Assembly (NCBI RefSeq): GCF_046025915.1
Contig: NZ_JAQQFR010000006.1
Span: forward strand, 62,001-126,000
Reading direction: 5' to 3'
From: Herbaspirillum rhizosphaerae_A
GTDB taxonomy: Bacteria > Pseudomonadota > Gammaproteobacteria > Burkholderiales > Burkholderiaceae_D
Length of the DNA stretch: 64,000 nt
Within the stretch, counting starts at the first letter, position 1, and each line of letters starts with the position of its first letter. Below are positions 50,996 to 59,199 of this stretch, in pieces. Below the pieces are notes generated by a model. The model saw nothing but the letters and a program-made list of their open reading frames with translations. It searched no databases and was not told the origin of the DNA. The position numbers were made by a program, and so were the translations under genes.

Positions 50996-53074
50996 TTAAC
51001 GAACGCGCATGCCAGGCTCGGCACCTGGCCATGGGTTCAGCACGTAGATGCCCGGTTTTGCCTTTTCATCCTTGGCGGAGGCGGCCAGCACCATGCCTTC
51101 GGAGATGCCGAACTTCATCTTGCGCGGTGCCAGGTTGGCAACCATTACGGTCAGTTTGCCGACCAGCTCTTCCGGTTTGTAAGCCGAAGCGATGCCGGAG
51201 AAGACATTGCGCATGCGACCTTCGCCGGCGTCCAGTGTCAGGCGCAGCAGCTTGGTCGAACCTTCGACTGCTTCGCAGTTCACGATCTTGGCAATGCGCA
51301 GATCGATCTTGGCAAAATCATCGATGCTGATTTCAGGCGCCAGATCTTCGATGCCGGCATCGGCGGTCTCTACGGGAGCGCCAGTTGCTGGAGTAGCCGC
51401 CGCTTCGGGCGCATCGAACAGCGCATCCAGCATCTTCGGATCGACGCGTTGCATCAAGTGAGCGTAAGTGTTGATGACGTGACCGTCAGGCAGCGCAGTT
51501 TGCACATCAGCCCAGGAGAACGGTGCGACATTGAGGAATCCTTCAACTTGTGCTGCCAGTTGCGGCAGCACCGGTTTCAGGTAGACGGTCAGGATGCGGA
51601 AGGCCTCAAGCAGGCGGCTGCAGACTTCGTGCAGTTGGGCGTCCTTGGCGGTGTCCTTGGCCAGTTCCCATGGTTTGTTGGCGTCGACGTAGGCGTTGAT
51701 CACGTCGGCTTGCTCCATGATCGCGCGCAGGGCTTTGCCGTATTCGCGTTGTTCGTACAGCGCCAAAATTTCAGGAGCAATGCCACGCAGCTTGGACAAG
51801 AATGCGTCGTCGGCAGTCGCCCACGCAGTCGACAGCTTGCCGTCGAAGCGTTTGGCGATGAAGCCCGCCGCACGGCTGGCGATGTTGACGTACTTGCCGA
51901 TCAGGTCGGCATTGACGCGTGCAACGAAGTCGTCCGGATTGAAGTCGACGTCTTCTACCTTGGCGTTCAACTTGGCGGCGATGTAATAGCGCAGCCATTC
52001 CGGATTCATGCCGATGTCTAGGTAGCGCAATGGCGAGATGCCGGTGCCGCGCGACTTCGACATCTTCTCGCCGCTGACGGTGATGAAGCCGTGCGCGAAC
52101 ACATTGTTCGGCGTCTTGCGGCCGGCAAACTTCAGCATTGCAGGCCAGAACAGCGTGTGGAAGTAGGTGATGTCCTTGCCGATGAAGTGGTACTGCTCGG
52201 TCTTGTCGTCGGCCATGAAAGCGTCGAAGTCGCGGCCTGTTTTGCCGAAATAATTCTTCAGCGAAGCCAGGTAGCCGATCGGCGCATCCAGCCAGACGTA
52301 GAAATACTTGCCCGGCGCATCGGGAATTTCGATACCGAAGTAGGGCGCGTCGCGGCTGATATCCCAATCGCCCAGACCGCTCTCGCCGTCCAGCCATTCG
52401 CGGCATTTGTTGGCCACTTCCGGTTGCAGACGGTTGTTGTCGAGTGCCCATTCGCGCAGGAAGGCAACGCATTTCGGATCGGACAGCTTGAAGAAGAAAT
52501 GTTCCGACGACTTCATCACGGGCGTTGCGCCGGACAGGGTCGAGTACGGATTCTTCAGGTCGGTCGGTGCATACACGGCACTGCAGTTTTCACAGGAGTC
52601 GCCGTACTGGTCCTTGGTGCCGCACTTCGGGCATTCGCCCTTGATGTAGCGATCCGGCAGGAACATGCTTTTGACCGGGTCAAAGAACTGGTCGATCGTC
52701 TTGGTCGTGATCAGCTTGGCATCGTCGCGCAGCGCGCGGTAGATATCTTGCGAGAGTTGATGGTTTTCTTCGCTGTCGGTCGAGCTCCAGTTGTCGAAGG
52801 CGATGTGGAAGCCATCCAGGTATTGCTTGCGTCCGGCCGCGATGTTGGCGACGAACTGCTGCGGCGTCACGCCGGCTTTTTCAGCCGCGATCATGATCGG
52901 TGCGCCGTGGGCATCGTCAGCGCCGACGAAATGGACTTCATGGCCCTGCATTCGTTGGAACCGGACCCAGATGTCGGCCTGGATGTATTCCATGATGTGG
53001 CCGATGTGGAACGCGCCGTTGGCGTAGGGAAGGGCGGTGGTAACGAAAAGTTGGCGTGGCGATGAAGTGCTCAT
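50996..53074 (-). CDS. metG: Methionyl-tRNA synthetase
   Basis: A 692-residue class I synthetase. HIGH is seen in GAFHIGHIMEYIQ, the zinc-binding knuckle in CPKCGTKDQYGDSCENC, and KMSKS in SGEKMSKSRGTGIS. After the anticodon-binding helices a linker of Ala/Pro (about 545-570) leads to a C-terminal tRNA-binding OB domain (IDDFAKIDLRIAKIVNCE), which dimerises the enzyme. The ATG at 53074 is preferred over a TTG two codons upstream. It is divergent from mrp, the same layout as in many proteobacteria. Confidence 0.97.
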   Translation of the reverse strand: MSTSSPRQLFVTTALPYANGAFHIGHIMEYIQADIWVRFQRMQGHEVHFVGADDAHGAPIMIAAEKAGVTPQQFVANIAAGRKQYLDGFHIAFDNWSSTDSEENHQLSQDIYRALRDDAKLITTKTIDQFFDPVKSMFLPDRYIKGECPKCGTKDQYGDSCENCSAVYAPTDLKNPYSTLSGATPVMKSSEHFFFKLSDPKCVAFLREWALDNNRLQPEVANKCREWLDGESGLGDWDISRDAPYFGIEIPDAPGKYFYVWLDAPIGYLASLKNYFGKTGRDFDAFMADDKTEQYHFIGKDITYFHTLFWPAMLKFAGRKTPNNVFAHGFITVSGEKMSKSRGTGISPLRYLDIGMNPEWLRYYIAAKLNAKVEDVDFNPDDFVARVNADLIGKYVNIASRAAGFIAKRFDGKLSTAWATADDAFLSKLRGIAPEILALYEQREYGKALRAIMEQADVINAYVDANKPWELAKDTAKDAQLHEVCSRLLEAFRILTVYLKPVLPQLAAQVEGFLNVAPFSWADVQTALPDGHVINTYAHLMQRVDPKMLDALFDAPEAAATPATGAPVETADAGIEDLAPEISIDDFAKIDLRIAKIVNCEAVEGSTKLLRLTLDAGEGRMRNVFSGIASAYKPEELVGKLTVMVANLAPRKMKFGISEGMVLAASAKDEKAKPGIYVLNPWPGAEPGMRVR

Positions 53075-53317
53075 TGGCAATGCTTACTGGGTGGGTAATG
53101 GAGAAAAGAGGGTCATTTTAGCAGTCACAGGGCCTTTGGCGCAGGGTTGATGGACAAACAGGGTGCAAAGCATGGTCGCCGGAGTAGTGGTTTGATGTCT
53201 TAATGGCAATTTTGTGCCGGCGATGCTTTGCCGATCTGCCTGTGGCAGTGGCCCGATTAGTTTAGACTTGCGGGTGCATTAAGGCTGGACCATCAGCCGG
53301 TCTATCAAGGAGAGGTA

Positions 53318-54406
53318 ATGAGCATCACCCCAGAAGTCGTCAAAACAGCGCTTTCCCAGGTCGTCGACCCCAACACCGGCAAGGATCTGGTCGCAGGAAA
53401 GTCGATCAAGAACATCCAGCTCGATGGCGCCAATGTCGCCTTCGACGTCGAGTTGGGCTATCCCGCCAACAGCCAGATCGAACTGATCCGCAGCGCCGCC
53501 GAGGCCGCCGTGCAGGGTGTGGCGGGTGTCGGTTCGGTCAAGGCCAACGTCTATTTCAAGATCGTCGCGCACGCCGTGCAGCGCGGCATCAAACTCAAGT
53601 CCAACGTCAAGAACATTATTGCCGTGGCGTCCGGCAAAGGCGGCGTCGGCAAGTCGACCACCGCGGCTAATCTGGCGCTGGCGCTGGCAGCTGAAGGCGC
53701 GCGCGTCGGGATTCTGGACGCCGACATCTATGGCCCGTCGCAGCCGATGATGCTGGGCATCGACGCCAAGCCGGAAACCAAGGACGGTAAAACCATGGAG
53801 CCGCTGGAAAACCACGGCCTGCAAGTGTCTTCGATCGGTTTCATGATCGATCCGGACGAGCCGATGGTATGGCGCGGCCCGATTGTCACGCAAGCCTTGC
53901 AGCAGTTGCTCGACCAAACCAACTGGCGCGATCTGGATTATCTGATCGTCGACATGCCGCCGGGCACCGGCGACGTGCAATTGACGCTGTCGCAAAAGGT
54001 GCCTGTCACCGGCGCAGTGATCGTGACCACACCGCAGGACATCGCCTTGCTGGATGCGCGCAAGGGTTTGAAGATGTTTGAAAAGGTCGGTATTCCCATC
54101 CTCGGTATCGTCGAGAACATGAGTACGCATATCTGCTCCAACTGCGGCCATGCTGAAGCAATCTTCGGCACCGGCGGCGGCGAGAAGATGTGCGCCGACT
54201 TCAACGTCGATTTCCTGGGCGCCTTGCCGCTGACGATGACGATCCGCGAACAGACCGACTCGGGCCGTCCGACCGTCGTGGCCGACCCGAACGGACCGGT
54301 TGCAGAAATTTACAAGAACATTGCGCGCAAGGTCGCTGTCAAAGTGGCGGAAAAAGCCAAGGACATGACCAGCAAATTCCCGAGCATCGTGATCCAGAAC
54401 GACTGA
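53318..54406 (+). CDS. mrp: Mrp/ApbC-type iron-sulfur cluster carrier ATPase
   Basis: A 362-residue P-loop protein that carries [4Fe-4S] clusters to target enzymes. An N-terminal MIP18/DUF59 domain (about 1-85) is followed by the deviant Walker A GKGGVGKST at about 106-114, DADIYGPSQPMMLG and DMPPGTGDVQLTL, and the cluster-binding Cys273 and Cys276 in HICSNCGH. It may serve the many Fe-S enzymes, including AcnD and CysI. It is divergent from metG across 243 bp. Ribosome-binding site GGAGAGG just upstream of the ATG. Confidence 0.94.
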   Translation: MSITPEVVKTALSQVVDPNTGKDLVAGKSIKNIQLDGANVAFDVELGYPANSQIELIRSAAEAAVQGVAGVGSVKANVYFKIVAHAVQRGIKLKSNVKNIIAVASGKGGVGKSTTAANLALALAAEGARVGILDADIYGPSQPMMLGIDAKPETKDGKTMEPLENHGLQVSSIGFMIDPDEPMVWRGPIVTQALQQLLDQTNWRDLDYLIVDMPPGTGDVQLTLSQKVPVTGAVIVTTPQDIALLDARKGLKMFEKVGIPILGIVENMSTHICSNCGHAEAIFGTGGGEKMCADFNVDFLGALPLTMTIREQTDSGRPTVVADPNGPVAEIYKNIARKVAVKVAEKAKDMTSKFPSIVIQND

Positions 54407-54517
54407 CGTCGCTCATGCCTGGCCAAGCCTGCGGGTGTTGTTTGCGTGTTCTGTCTGTGTTCTGTCTTTTTCGTCGCCGTTGTATTTGACCAATGTAGTG
54501 TATTGAGGAGACATGTA

Positions 54518-54946
54518 ATGACACCCCTGGCATCGCGTTTGATTCAAACCTTGTTCTGTTCGGCTGTGTTGCAGGTATCGGCAGCATCGACGGCATCGCT
54601 GGCGCAGGCGGCAGAGCCGTCCGTTTCCTTCACTGCGCCGATGGACGGCGCCACCGTCACCAGTCCGTTCGACGTCAAGTTCGCCGTCTCCGGTATGGAG
54701 ATCAAGCCGCTGGGCGACATGACGCCCAACACCGGCCATCATCATCTGCTGATCAACACCGGCCCGATCCCGAAGGGGGCGCCGATTCCGATGGACGAAA
54801 CGCACCTGCATTACGGCAAAGGCCAGACCGAAGCCAAGATCACGCTGCCGCCGGGCAAGTACAAGCTGACCATGCAATTCGGCGACGGTGCGCATCAGTC
54901 CTATGGCCCGGCCATGAGCAAGACCATCAATATCACCGTCAAGTAA
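54518..54946 (+). CDS. DUF4399 periplasmic protein
   Basis: A 142-residue exported protein with a signal peptide (about 1-31, AQA site). The mature part is one DUF4399 beta-sandwich: FTAPMDGATVTSPFDVKFAV, then MTPNTGHHHLLINTG, with a His-rich loop that could bind a metal, and QFGDGAHQSYGPAMS. Function unknown. The ATG at 54518 has GAGGAG seven bases upstream. It lies between mrp and gltX on the same strand, with a hairpin before gltX. Confidence 0.85.
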   Translation: MTPLASRLIQTLFCSAVLQVSAASTASLAQAAEPSVSFTAPMDGATVTSPFDVKFAVSGMEIKPLGDMTPNTGHHHLLINTGPIPKGAPIPMDETHLHYGKGQTEAKITLPPGKYKLTMQFGDGAHQSYGPAMSKTINITVK

Positions 54947-55021
54947 ATCGCGGTTGGTGCGCGGCATGATTCCATGACTGCGCCCGACGCGGTAAAATGA
55001 CGGCTTTCCGATCAGACTGAC

Positions 55022-55050
55022 AACGGCTTTGGCGTTCCAAGGCCGTTTTT
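55022..55050 (+). terminator. Terminator-like hairpin just before gltX
   Basis: AACGGCTTTGG at 55022-55032 pairs with CCAAGGCCGTT at 55037-55047 (one G-T pair), four-base loop, followed by TTTTATTTAT that runs directly into the gltX ATG at 55058. It can end the DUF4399 message or act as a leader element for gltX. Confidence 0.65.
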
Positions 55051-55057
55051 ATTTATC

Positions 55058-56494
55058 ATGACATCCACAGACCAGACTGCTCCTGCCACCGAATCCGTAC
55101 ACACGCCGGTTCGTACCCGTTTCGCCCCCAGCCCGACTGGCTATCTCCACTTGGGTGGCGCGCGTACGGCCTTGTTCTCGTGGGCCTATGCACGTCGTTT
55201 CGGCGGCACCTTCATCTTGCGTATCGAAGACACCGACCTGGAGCGTTCCACTCCGGAAGCGGTGCAGGCCATCATCGACGGCATGCAGTGGCTCGGTCTG
55301 GAGCATGACGAAGGCCCGTTCTATCAGATGAAGCGCATGGAGCGCTACCGCGAAGTCGTGGCGCACATGCTGCAACAAGGCACGGCTTACTACTGCTATT
55401 CCTCGCCGGAAGAAGTCGAAGCCATGCGCGAGCGTCAACGCGCCGCGGGCGAGAAGCCGCGTTACGACGGTACCTGGCGTCCTGAGCGCGGCAAGACCTT
55501 GCCGGAAATCCCGGAAGGCCGCAAGCCGGTGGTGCGCTTCCGCAATCCGCTCGATGGCGACGTGACCTGGGACGACGTGGTCAAAGGCCCGATCACCATT
55601 TCCAATCGCGAGATGGATGACCTGGTGATCGCGCGTCCGGATGGCACGCCAACCTATAACTTCTGCGTCGTGGTCGATGACTGGGATATGAAAATCACCC
55701 ACGTGATTCGCGGTGATGATCACGTCAACAACACGCCACGCCAGATCAACATTCTGAAAGCGCTCGGTGGCACGCTGCCGCTGTACGGTCACGTACCGAT
55801 GATTCTCGGCGCCGACGGCGAAAAGCTGTCCAAGCGTCACGGCGCAGTCAGCGTGATGGATTACCCGGCGCAAGGTTTTTTGCCGGAAGCCATGCTCAAC
55901 TATCTGGCTCGTCTGGGCTGGAGCCATGGCGACGAAGAAATTTTCTCGATGGAACAGTTCTGCGAATGGTTCGACCTCGACCATCTGTCGAAATCGCCGG
56001 CGCAATTCAATCCGGAAAAACTGGCGTGGCTGAACAACCACTACATCAAGCTGGCGGACAACGAGCGCCTCGCTGCGCTGGTGCGTCCGTTGCTGGAAAA
56101 AGATGGTGCGCAATTCGACGGCGCACCGGCACTGGCGCAGACCATCGCGTTGCTCAAAGAGCGTGCCAACACCGTCAATGAACTGGCTCCAGCCGTCATG
56201 ATGTTCTATCGCCAGCCTGCGCCTGATGCTGCACTGGTCACGCAACACATCACCGACGCCATCAAGCCGGCGCTGCAAGACTTCGCAGCACGCTGCGCGA
56301 CAGTCGAGTGGAACAAGGCGGCGCTGGGCGCGATGATCAAAGAAGTGCTGGCTGCGCATACGCTGAAGATGCCATTGCTGGCGATGCCTTTGCGTCTGAT
56401 CGTTGCCGGTCAGTTGCAGACCCCGGCGATTGATGCAGTGTTGGAATTATTCGGCCGCGAGGTCGTGCTGGCGCGTTTGCAAAACTATTTGTAA
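55058..56494 (+). CDS. gltX: Glutamyl-tRNA synthetase
   Basis: A 478-residue class I synthetase. HIGH is seen as FAPSPTGYLHLGGARTALF, the substrate-binding ILRIEDTDLERS follows, and KMSKS is represented by GEKLSKRHGAVS. The C-terminal part is the discriminating helical anticodon domain. A non-leading start sequence lacks a normal Shine-Dalgarno; the only AAGG lies in the hairpin stem 15 bases upstream. tRNA-Ala and two tRNA-Glu genes follow on the same strand, so the enzyme sits beside its own substrates. Confidence 0.97.
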   Translation: MTSTDQTAPATESVHTPVRTRFAPSPTGYLHLGGARTALFSWAYARRFGGTFILRIEDTDLERSTPEAVQAIIDGMQWLGLEHDEGPFYQMKRMERYREVVAHMLQQGTAYYCYSSPEEVEAMRERQRAAGEKPRYDGTWRPERGKTLPEIPEGRKPVVRFRNPLDGDVTWDDVVKGPITISNREMDDLVIARPDGTPTYNFCVVVDDWDMKITHVIRGDDHVNNTPRQINILKALGGTLPLYGHVPMILGADGEKLSKRHGAVSVMDYPAQGFLPEAMLNYLARLGWSHGDEEIFSMEQFCEWFDLDHLSKSPAQFNPEKLAWLNNHYIKLADNERLAALVRPLLEKDGAQFDGAPALAQTIALLKERANTVNELAPAVMMFYRQPAPDAALVTQHITDAIKPALQDFAARCATVEWNKAALGAMIKEVLAAHTLKMPLLAMPLRLIVAGQLQTPAIDAVLELFGREVVLARLQNYL

Positions 56495-56500
56495 TAAAGA

Positions 56501-56524
56501 AGAGGGTTTTTCAGAAAACCCTCT
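56501..56524 (+). terminator. Hairpin after gltX
   Basis: AGAGGGTTTT and AAAACCCTCT form a perfect 10-base stem with a TCAG loop, seven bases after the gltX stop. The following bases are only moderately T-rich, so termination may be partial. Confidence 0.65.
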
Positions 56525-56567
56525 TGCTATTTACCAATGCATGTTGCATAATCTCGCTTCTTCGCAA

Positions 56568-56643
<76 letters not shown>

Positions 56644-56748
56644 GCGGCTCAGTATTAACTGAGTGGTAAAAGTAGTAGAGTAAATGCTAGTAATAAACTG
56701 TGATGCCACACAGTCGGTAGTAAGGTAACAGCTGCGGGACAACACAAC

Positions 56749-56824
56749 GTCCCCATCGTCTAGAGGCCTAGGACATCACCCTTTCACGGTGAGTACGGGG
56801 GTTCGAATCCCCCTGGGGACGCCA
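56749..56824 (+). tRNA. tRNA-Glu (TTC), copy 1
   Basis: A 76-base cloverleaf: acceptor GTCCCCA with TGGGGAC, D-arm TCGTCTAGAGGCCTAGGA, anticodon loop CTTTCAC (anticodon TTC), T-arm GGGGTTCGAATCC, encoded CCA. Identical to the next copy. Confidence 0.97.
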
Positions 56825-56865
56825 GCGTTATCGAGTACTAACTGAATTACTGCAACCGGACAATT

Positions 56866-56941
56866 GTCCCCATCGTCTAGAGGCCTAGGACATCACCCTT
56901 TCACGGTGAGTACGGGGGTTCGAATCCCCCTGGGGACGCCA
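56866..56941 (+). tRNA. tRNA-Glu (TTC), copy 2
   Basis: All 76 bases are identical to the copy 41 bp upstream. Two copies of this tRNA next to gltX agree with tandem duplication. A terminator follows. Confidence 0.97.
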
Positions 56942-56948
56942 AAACATA

Positions 56949-56975
56949 AAACGCCCGCTTCTGCGGGCGTTTTTG
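56949..56975 (+). terminator. Terminator of the tRNA cluster
   Basis: AACGCCCGC and GCGGGCGTT with a short TTCT loop, then a T-rich run; directly follows the second tRNA-Glu. Confidence 0.9.
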
Positions 56976-56984
56976 TTTTTGCGT

Positions 56985-57290
56985 CACCAAGTGATGTGCC
57001 TGCGCACATCACGCGGGGGATTCGAAGGGTTTCGCTTACCAGCGAAACCGCGGCCTGCCGAAGGTAGGCGAATCCTCGGACGCGCAGCGTTCGTTAGCCG
57101 GCGGGCGGGCCCGCACCGAAAAAATAAATTCCAAGAACAAACAGCAATGTTTCTGCAAAGCCGAAACGAACACGTCCGCAACGCGGACGAAGCTGAGGTC
57201 GGACCCGCGCAGCAATCAGTCCAGCAAAGAAAGCAGCGATGTTCCAGCGAAGCCGGAACCAGCAGCGCGCCCGCAAAGCGGGCGAAACAG
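56985..57290 (+). repeat. Array of short perfect hairpins, no gene
   Basis: About 300 bp downstream of the tRNA cluster hold at least five hairpins with tiny loops: GTGATGTGC/GCACATCAC (56991-57012), GGTTTCGCT/AGCGAAACC (57028-57049), CGTCCGC/GCGGACG (57173-57189), GTTCC/GGAAC (57241-57258) and CGCCCGC/GCGGGCG (57268-57284). A larger GGATTCG/CGAATCC pair near 57017 and 57071 encloses the second. Loops are often AAA, AAC or GAA. Open frames here lack ribosome-binding sites and codon character. Confidence 0.7.
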
Positions 57291-57670
57291 GCGTCCGAGA
57301 AAACGCGGTAGCGAGTCAACGCCATCAGCCAAAAACATCGCTCCACACACGCTAAAACGCGACGTCGCAATCATCCATCACCAGCAACGCCACTGGATTC
57401 TCGCGTTCGCGAGAACGACAGACAGGAAGAGGGCAGAATGATGAAGTACATCAATTCATCAACCCACCAATTTCTCCAGCCAAATTTTTTGCGGTGCATC
57501 TCCACCCAACCCCAAACTTTGTCCTCCCAAAGACAACCCATCCCCCCATTTCCCGCTAATCTCCCTCCTCAAATTCCACCAATCCCATTTTTCTTTTACT
57601 ATCTATCGATAGCAGCACCAAAACCAGACGCCCAAGGCGCACCGAAGAACCGACACCCAAGGAGCACACC
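57291..57670 (+). other. C-rich, G-poor leader before the enoyl-CoA hydratase gene
   Basis: No gene is supported here. Within 57451-57600 I count about 61 C and 8 G in 150 bases, an extreme bias compared with all surrounding DNA. Such unstructured C-over-G RNA is what the Rho factor loads on. A ribosome-binding site AAGGAG at 57659-57664 ends the leader. Confidence 0.6.
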
Positions 57671-58462
57671 ATGAGCCAAGCCGCCGATCTCGTCATCGAC
57701 GCGCGCGGGGTAGCAACCATCACCCTGAATCGACCCGAAGTCCACAATGCCTTCGACGACCTGCTGATCGCGCATCTGATCAATCTGATTGCGCAGGCCA
57801 GAGACAATCCGCAAGTCAAAGCCCTGGTACTTGCTTCAACCGGCAAATCTTTTTCTGCCGGCGCCGATCTCGGCTGGATGCGCCGCATGGCGGATGCCTC
57901 GCGTGAGGACAACATCAAGGATGCGCATCAGTTGTCGGCACTGATGGAAGGCCTGAACAATTTTCCTTGTCCGACTGTCGCCAAAATCCAGGGCACGGTC
58001 ATGGGCGGCGGCGTTGGCCTTGTGGCTTGCTGCGATATCGCCATCGCCAGCGACAACGCTTTTTTCGCCTTATCCGAAGTCAAGCTTGGTCTTGCTCCCG
58101 CCGTCATCAGTCCGTATGTGATCGCCAAGATCGGCGTCTCTCAGGCGCGCCGTTATTTCGTTTCGGCAGAGCGCTTCTCTGCAATTCGCGCCGCCGCCAT
58201 TGACCTCGTGCATGAAGTGGTGCTGGCGACTGAGCTGGATGCAAAGACCGAGCAGATCATCGCCACGCTGCTGGCTAACGGTCCGCAAGCCATGCGCCGC
58301 GCCAAGGAGCTGGCGCAAGCGGAAAATCCGTTGCCGTGCACGCCGGCGCTGCGCGACTACACCACGGGAGTGATCGCAGATCTGCGTGCTTCGGAAGAGG
58401 GAAAGGAAGGGTTGCGTGCTTTCCTCGAAAAGACACAGCCCGGCTGGATTGCCAAACACTGA
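57671..58462 (+). CDS. Enoyl-CoA hydratase/isomerase family, methylglutaconyl-CoA hydratase-like
   Basis: A 263-residue crotonase-fold protein. TLNRPEVHNAFDDLLI opens the fold, the oxyanion-hole segments are KSFSAGADLGWMRRM and IQGTVMGGGVGLVACCD, and the catalytic Glu is expected in ALSEVKLGLAPAVISPYV. The GADLGWMRRM wording is typical of methylglutaconyl-CoA hydratases of leucine breakdown (LiuC/AtuE), but no other leucine-pathway gene is nearby, so a broader enoyl-CoA hydratase remains possible. It starts after a long C-rich leader with AAGGAG seven bases before the ATG. Confidence 0.85.
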   Translation: MSQAADLVIDARGVATITLNRPEVHNAFDDLLIAHLINLIAQARDNPQVKALVLASTGKSFSAGADLGWMRRMADASREDNIKDAHQLSALMEGLNNFPCPTVAKIQGTVMGGGVGLVACCDIAIASDNAFFALSEVKLGLAPAVISPYVIAKIGVSQARRYFVSAERFSAIRAAAIDLVHEVVLATELDAKTEQIIATLLANGPQAMRRAKELAQAENPLPCTPALRDYTTGVIADLRASEEGKEGLRAFLEKTQPGWIAKH

Positions 58463-58489
58463 CCGGGCATCTTTGCTGGCGTCAAAAAG

Positions 58490-58526
58490 AAAAAGCCGCC
58501 GTCCATTACAGACGGCGGCTTTTTTA
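58490..58526. terminator. Bidirectional terminator between hydratase and DJ-1/PfpI genes
   Basis: AAAGCCGCCGTC and GACGGCGGCTTT form a 12-base stem with a seven-base loop and flanking A- and T-runs. Confidence 0.9.
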
Positions 58527-58539
58527 TCGCACCGAAATC

Positions 58540-59121
58540 CTAGAGCTTGATCTCGGTTCCCAGCACTTTGAGGAATTGCGCCAGCCATTCCGGGTGTCCC
58601 GGCCAAGCAGGCGACGTCACGAAATTGCCATCGGTGACGGCGCTGTCGACTGCAATATCCGCATAGTGACCGCCAGCCAGTTTGACCTCCGGAGCGCAGG
58701 CCGGATAGGCCGAGATCTTCTTGCCTTCAATCACACCTGCAGCAGCCAGCAACTGCGCGCCATGGCATACGGCGGCGATCGGCTTCTTCGCTTCCGCGAA
58801 ATGACGCACGATGGCAATCACCTTGTCGTTCAGGCGCAGATATTCCGGCGCACGGCCACCGGCGATGACGATGGCGTCGTATTTGGCAGGATCCACATCA
58901 TCGAAACTGGCGTTGAGGGCGAACTGATGACCTGGTTTTTCTGTGTAAGTCTGATCGCCTTCAAAGTCATGAATGGCGGTCTTGATCTTGTCGCCGGCTT
59001 TCTTGCCGGGGCAGACGGCGTGCACGGTGTGACCGACCATTTGCAGCGCCTGGAAAGGCACCATGGTTTCGTAATCTTCGGCAAAGTCGCCGGTCAACAA
59101 TAAAATCTTCTTTGCTGCCAT
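58540..59121 (-). CDS. DJ-1/PfpI-family protein
   Basis: A 193-residue protein of the DJ-1/PfpI superfamily. The nucleophile cysteine is in IAAVCHGAQLLAAAG, and the acidic partner precedes it in VIAGGRAPEYLRLNDKV. Members act as glyoxalase III, deglycase-like, peptidase or amidase-like proteins; the exact reaction is not clear. The ATG at 59121 is preceded by AAGGAG on the minus strand, which rules out a longer start 16 codons upstream. It lies 78 bp after a LysR gene on the same strand and may be read from it. Confidence 0.87.
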   Translation of the reverse strand: MAAKKILLLTGDFAEDYETMVPFQALQMVGHTVHAVCPGKKAGDKIKTAIHDFEGDQTYTEKPGHQFALNASFDDVDPAKYDAIVIAGGRAPEYLRLNDKVIAIVRHFAEAKKPIAAVCHGAQLLAAAGVIEGKKISAYPACAPEVKLAGGHYADIAVDSAVTDGNFVTSPAWPGHPEWLAQFLKVLGTEIKL

Positions 59122-59199
59122 GCTGATCTCCTTGGTTGCGGGCCGGATGGCCCGGTTGGGGTGTTTCACTTCCGTAGCTTGCGCGCTGATAGCGCGTTC

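Noticed and set aside
55049..56359. 436-codon open frame opposite gltX
   Set aside because: Same artefact as over acnD: opposite-strand shadow of a well-identified gene with no recognisable protein features.
56973..57370. Open frames of about 110-130 codons on both strands in the hairpin region
   Set aside because: Both contain the inverted repeats in full, start at or within the tRNA terminator, and give Arg/Ala-rich nonsense; no ribosome-binding site.
57438..57674. 78-codon Pro/Gln/Ser-rich frame before the enoyl-CoA hydratase
   Set aside because: Its make-up reflects the C-rich, G-poor DNA. No plausible start site, and it ends over the ribosome-binding site of the next gene.
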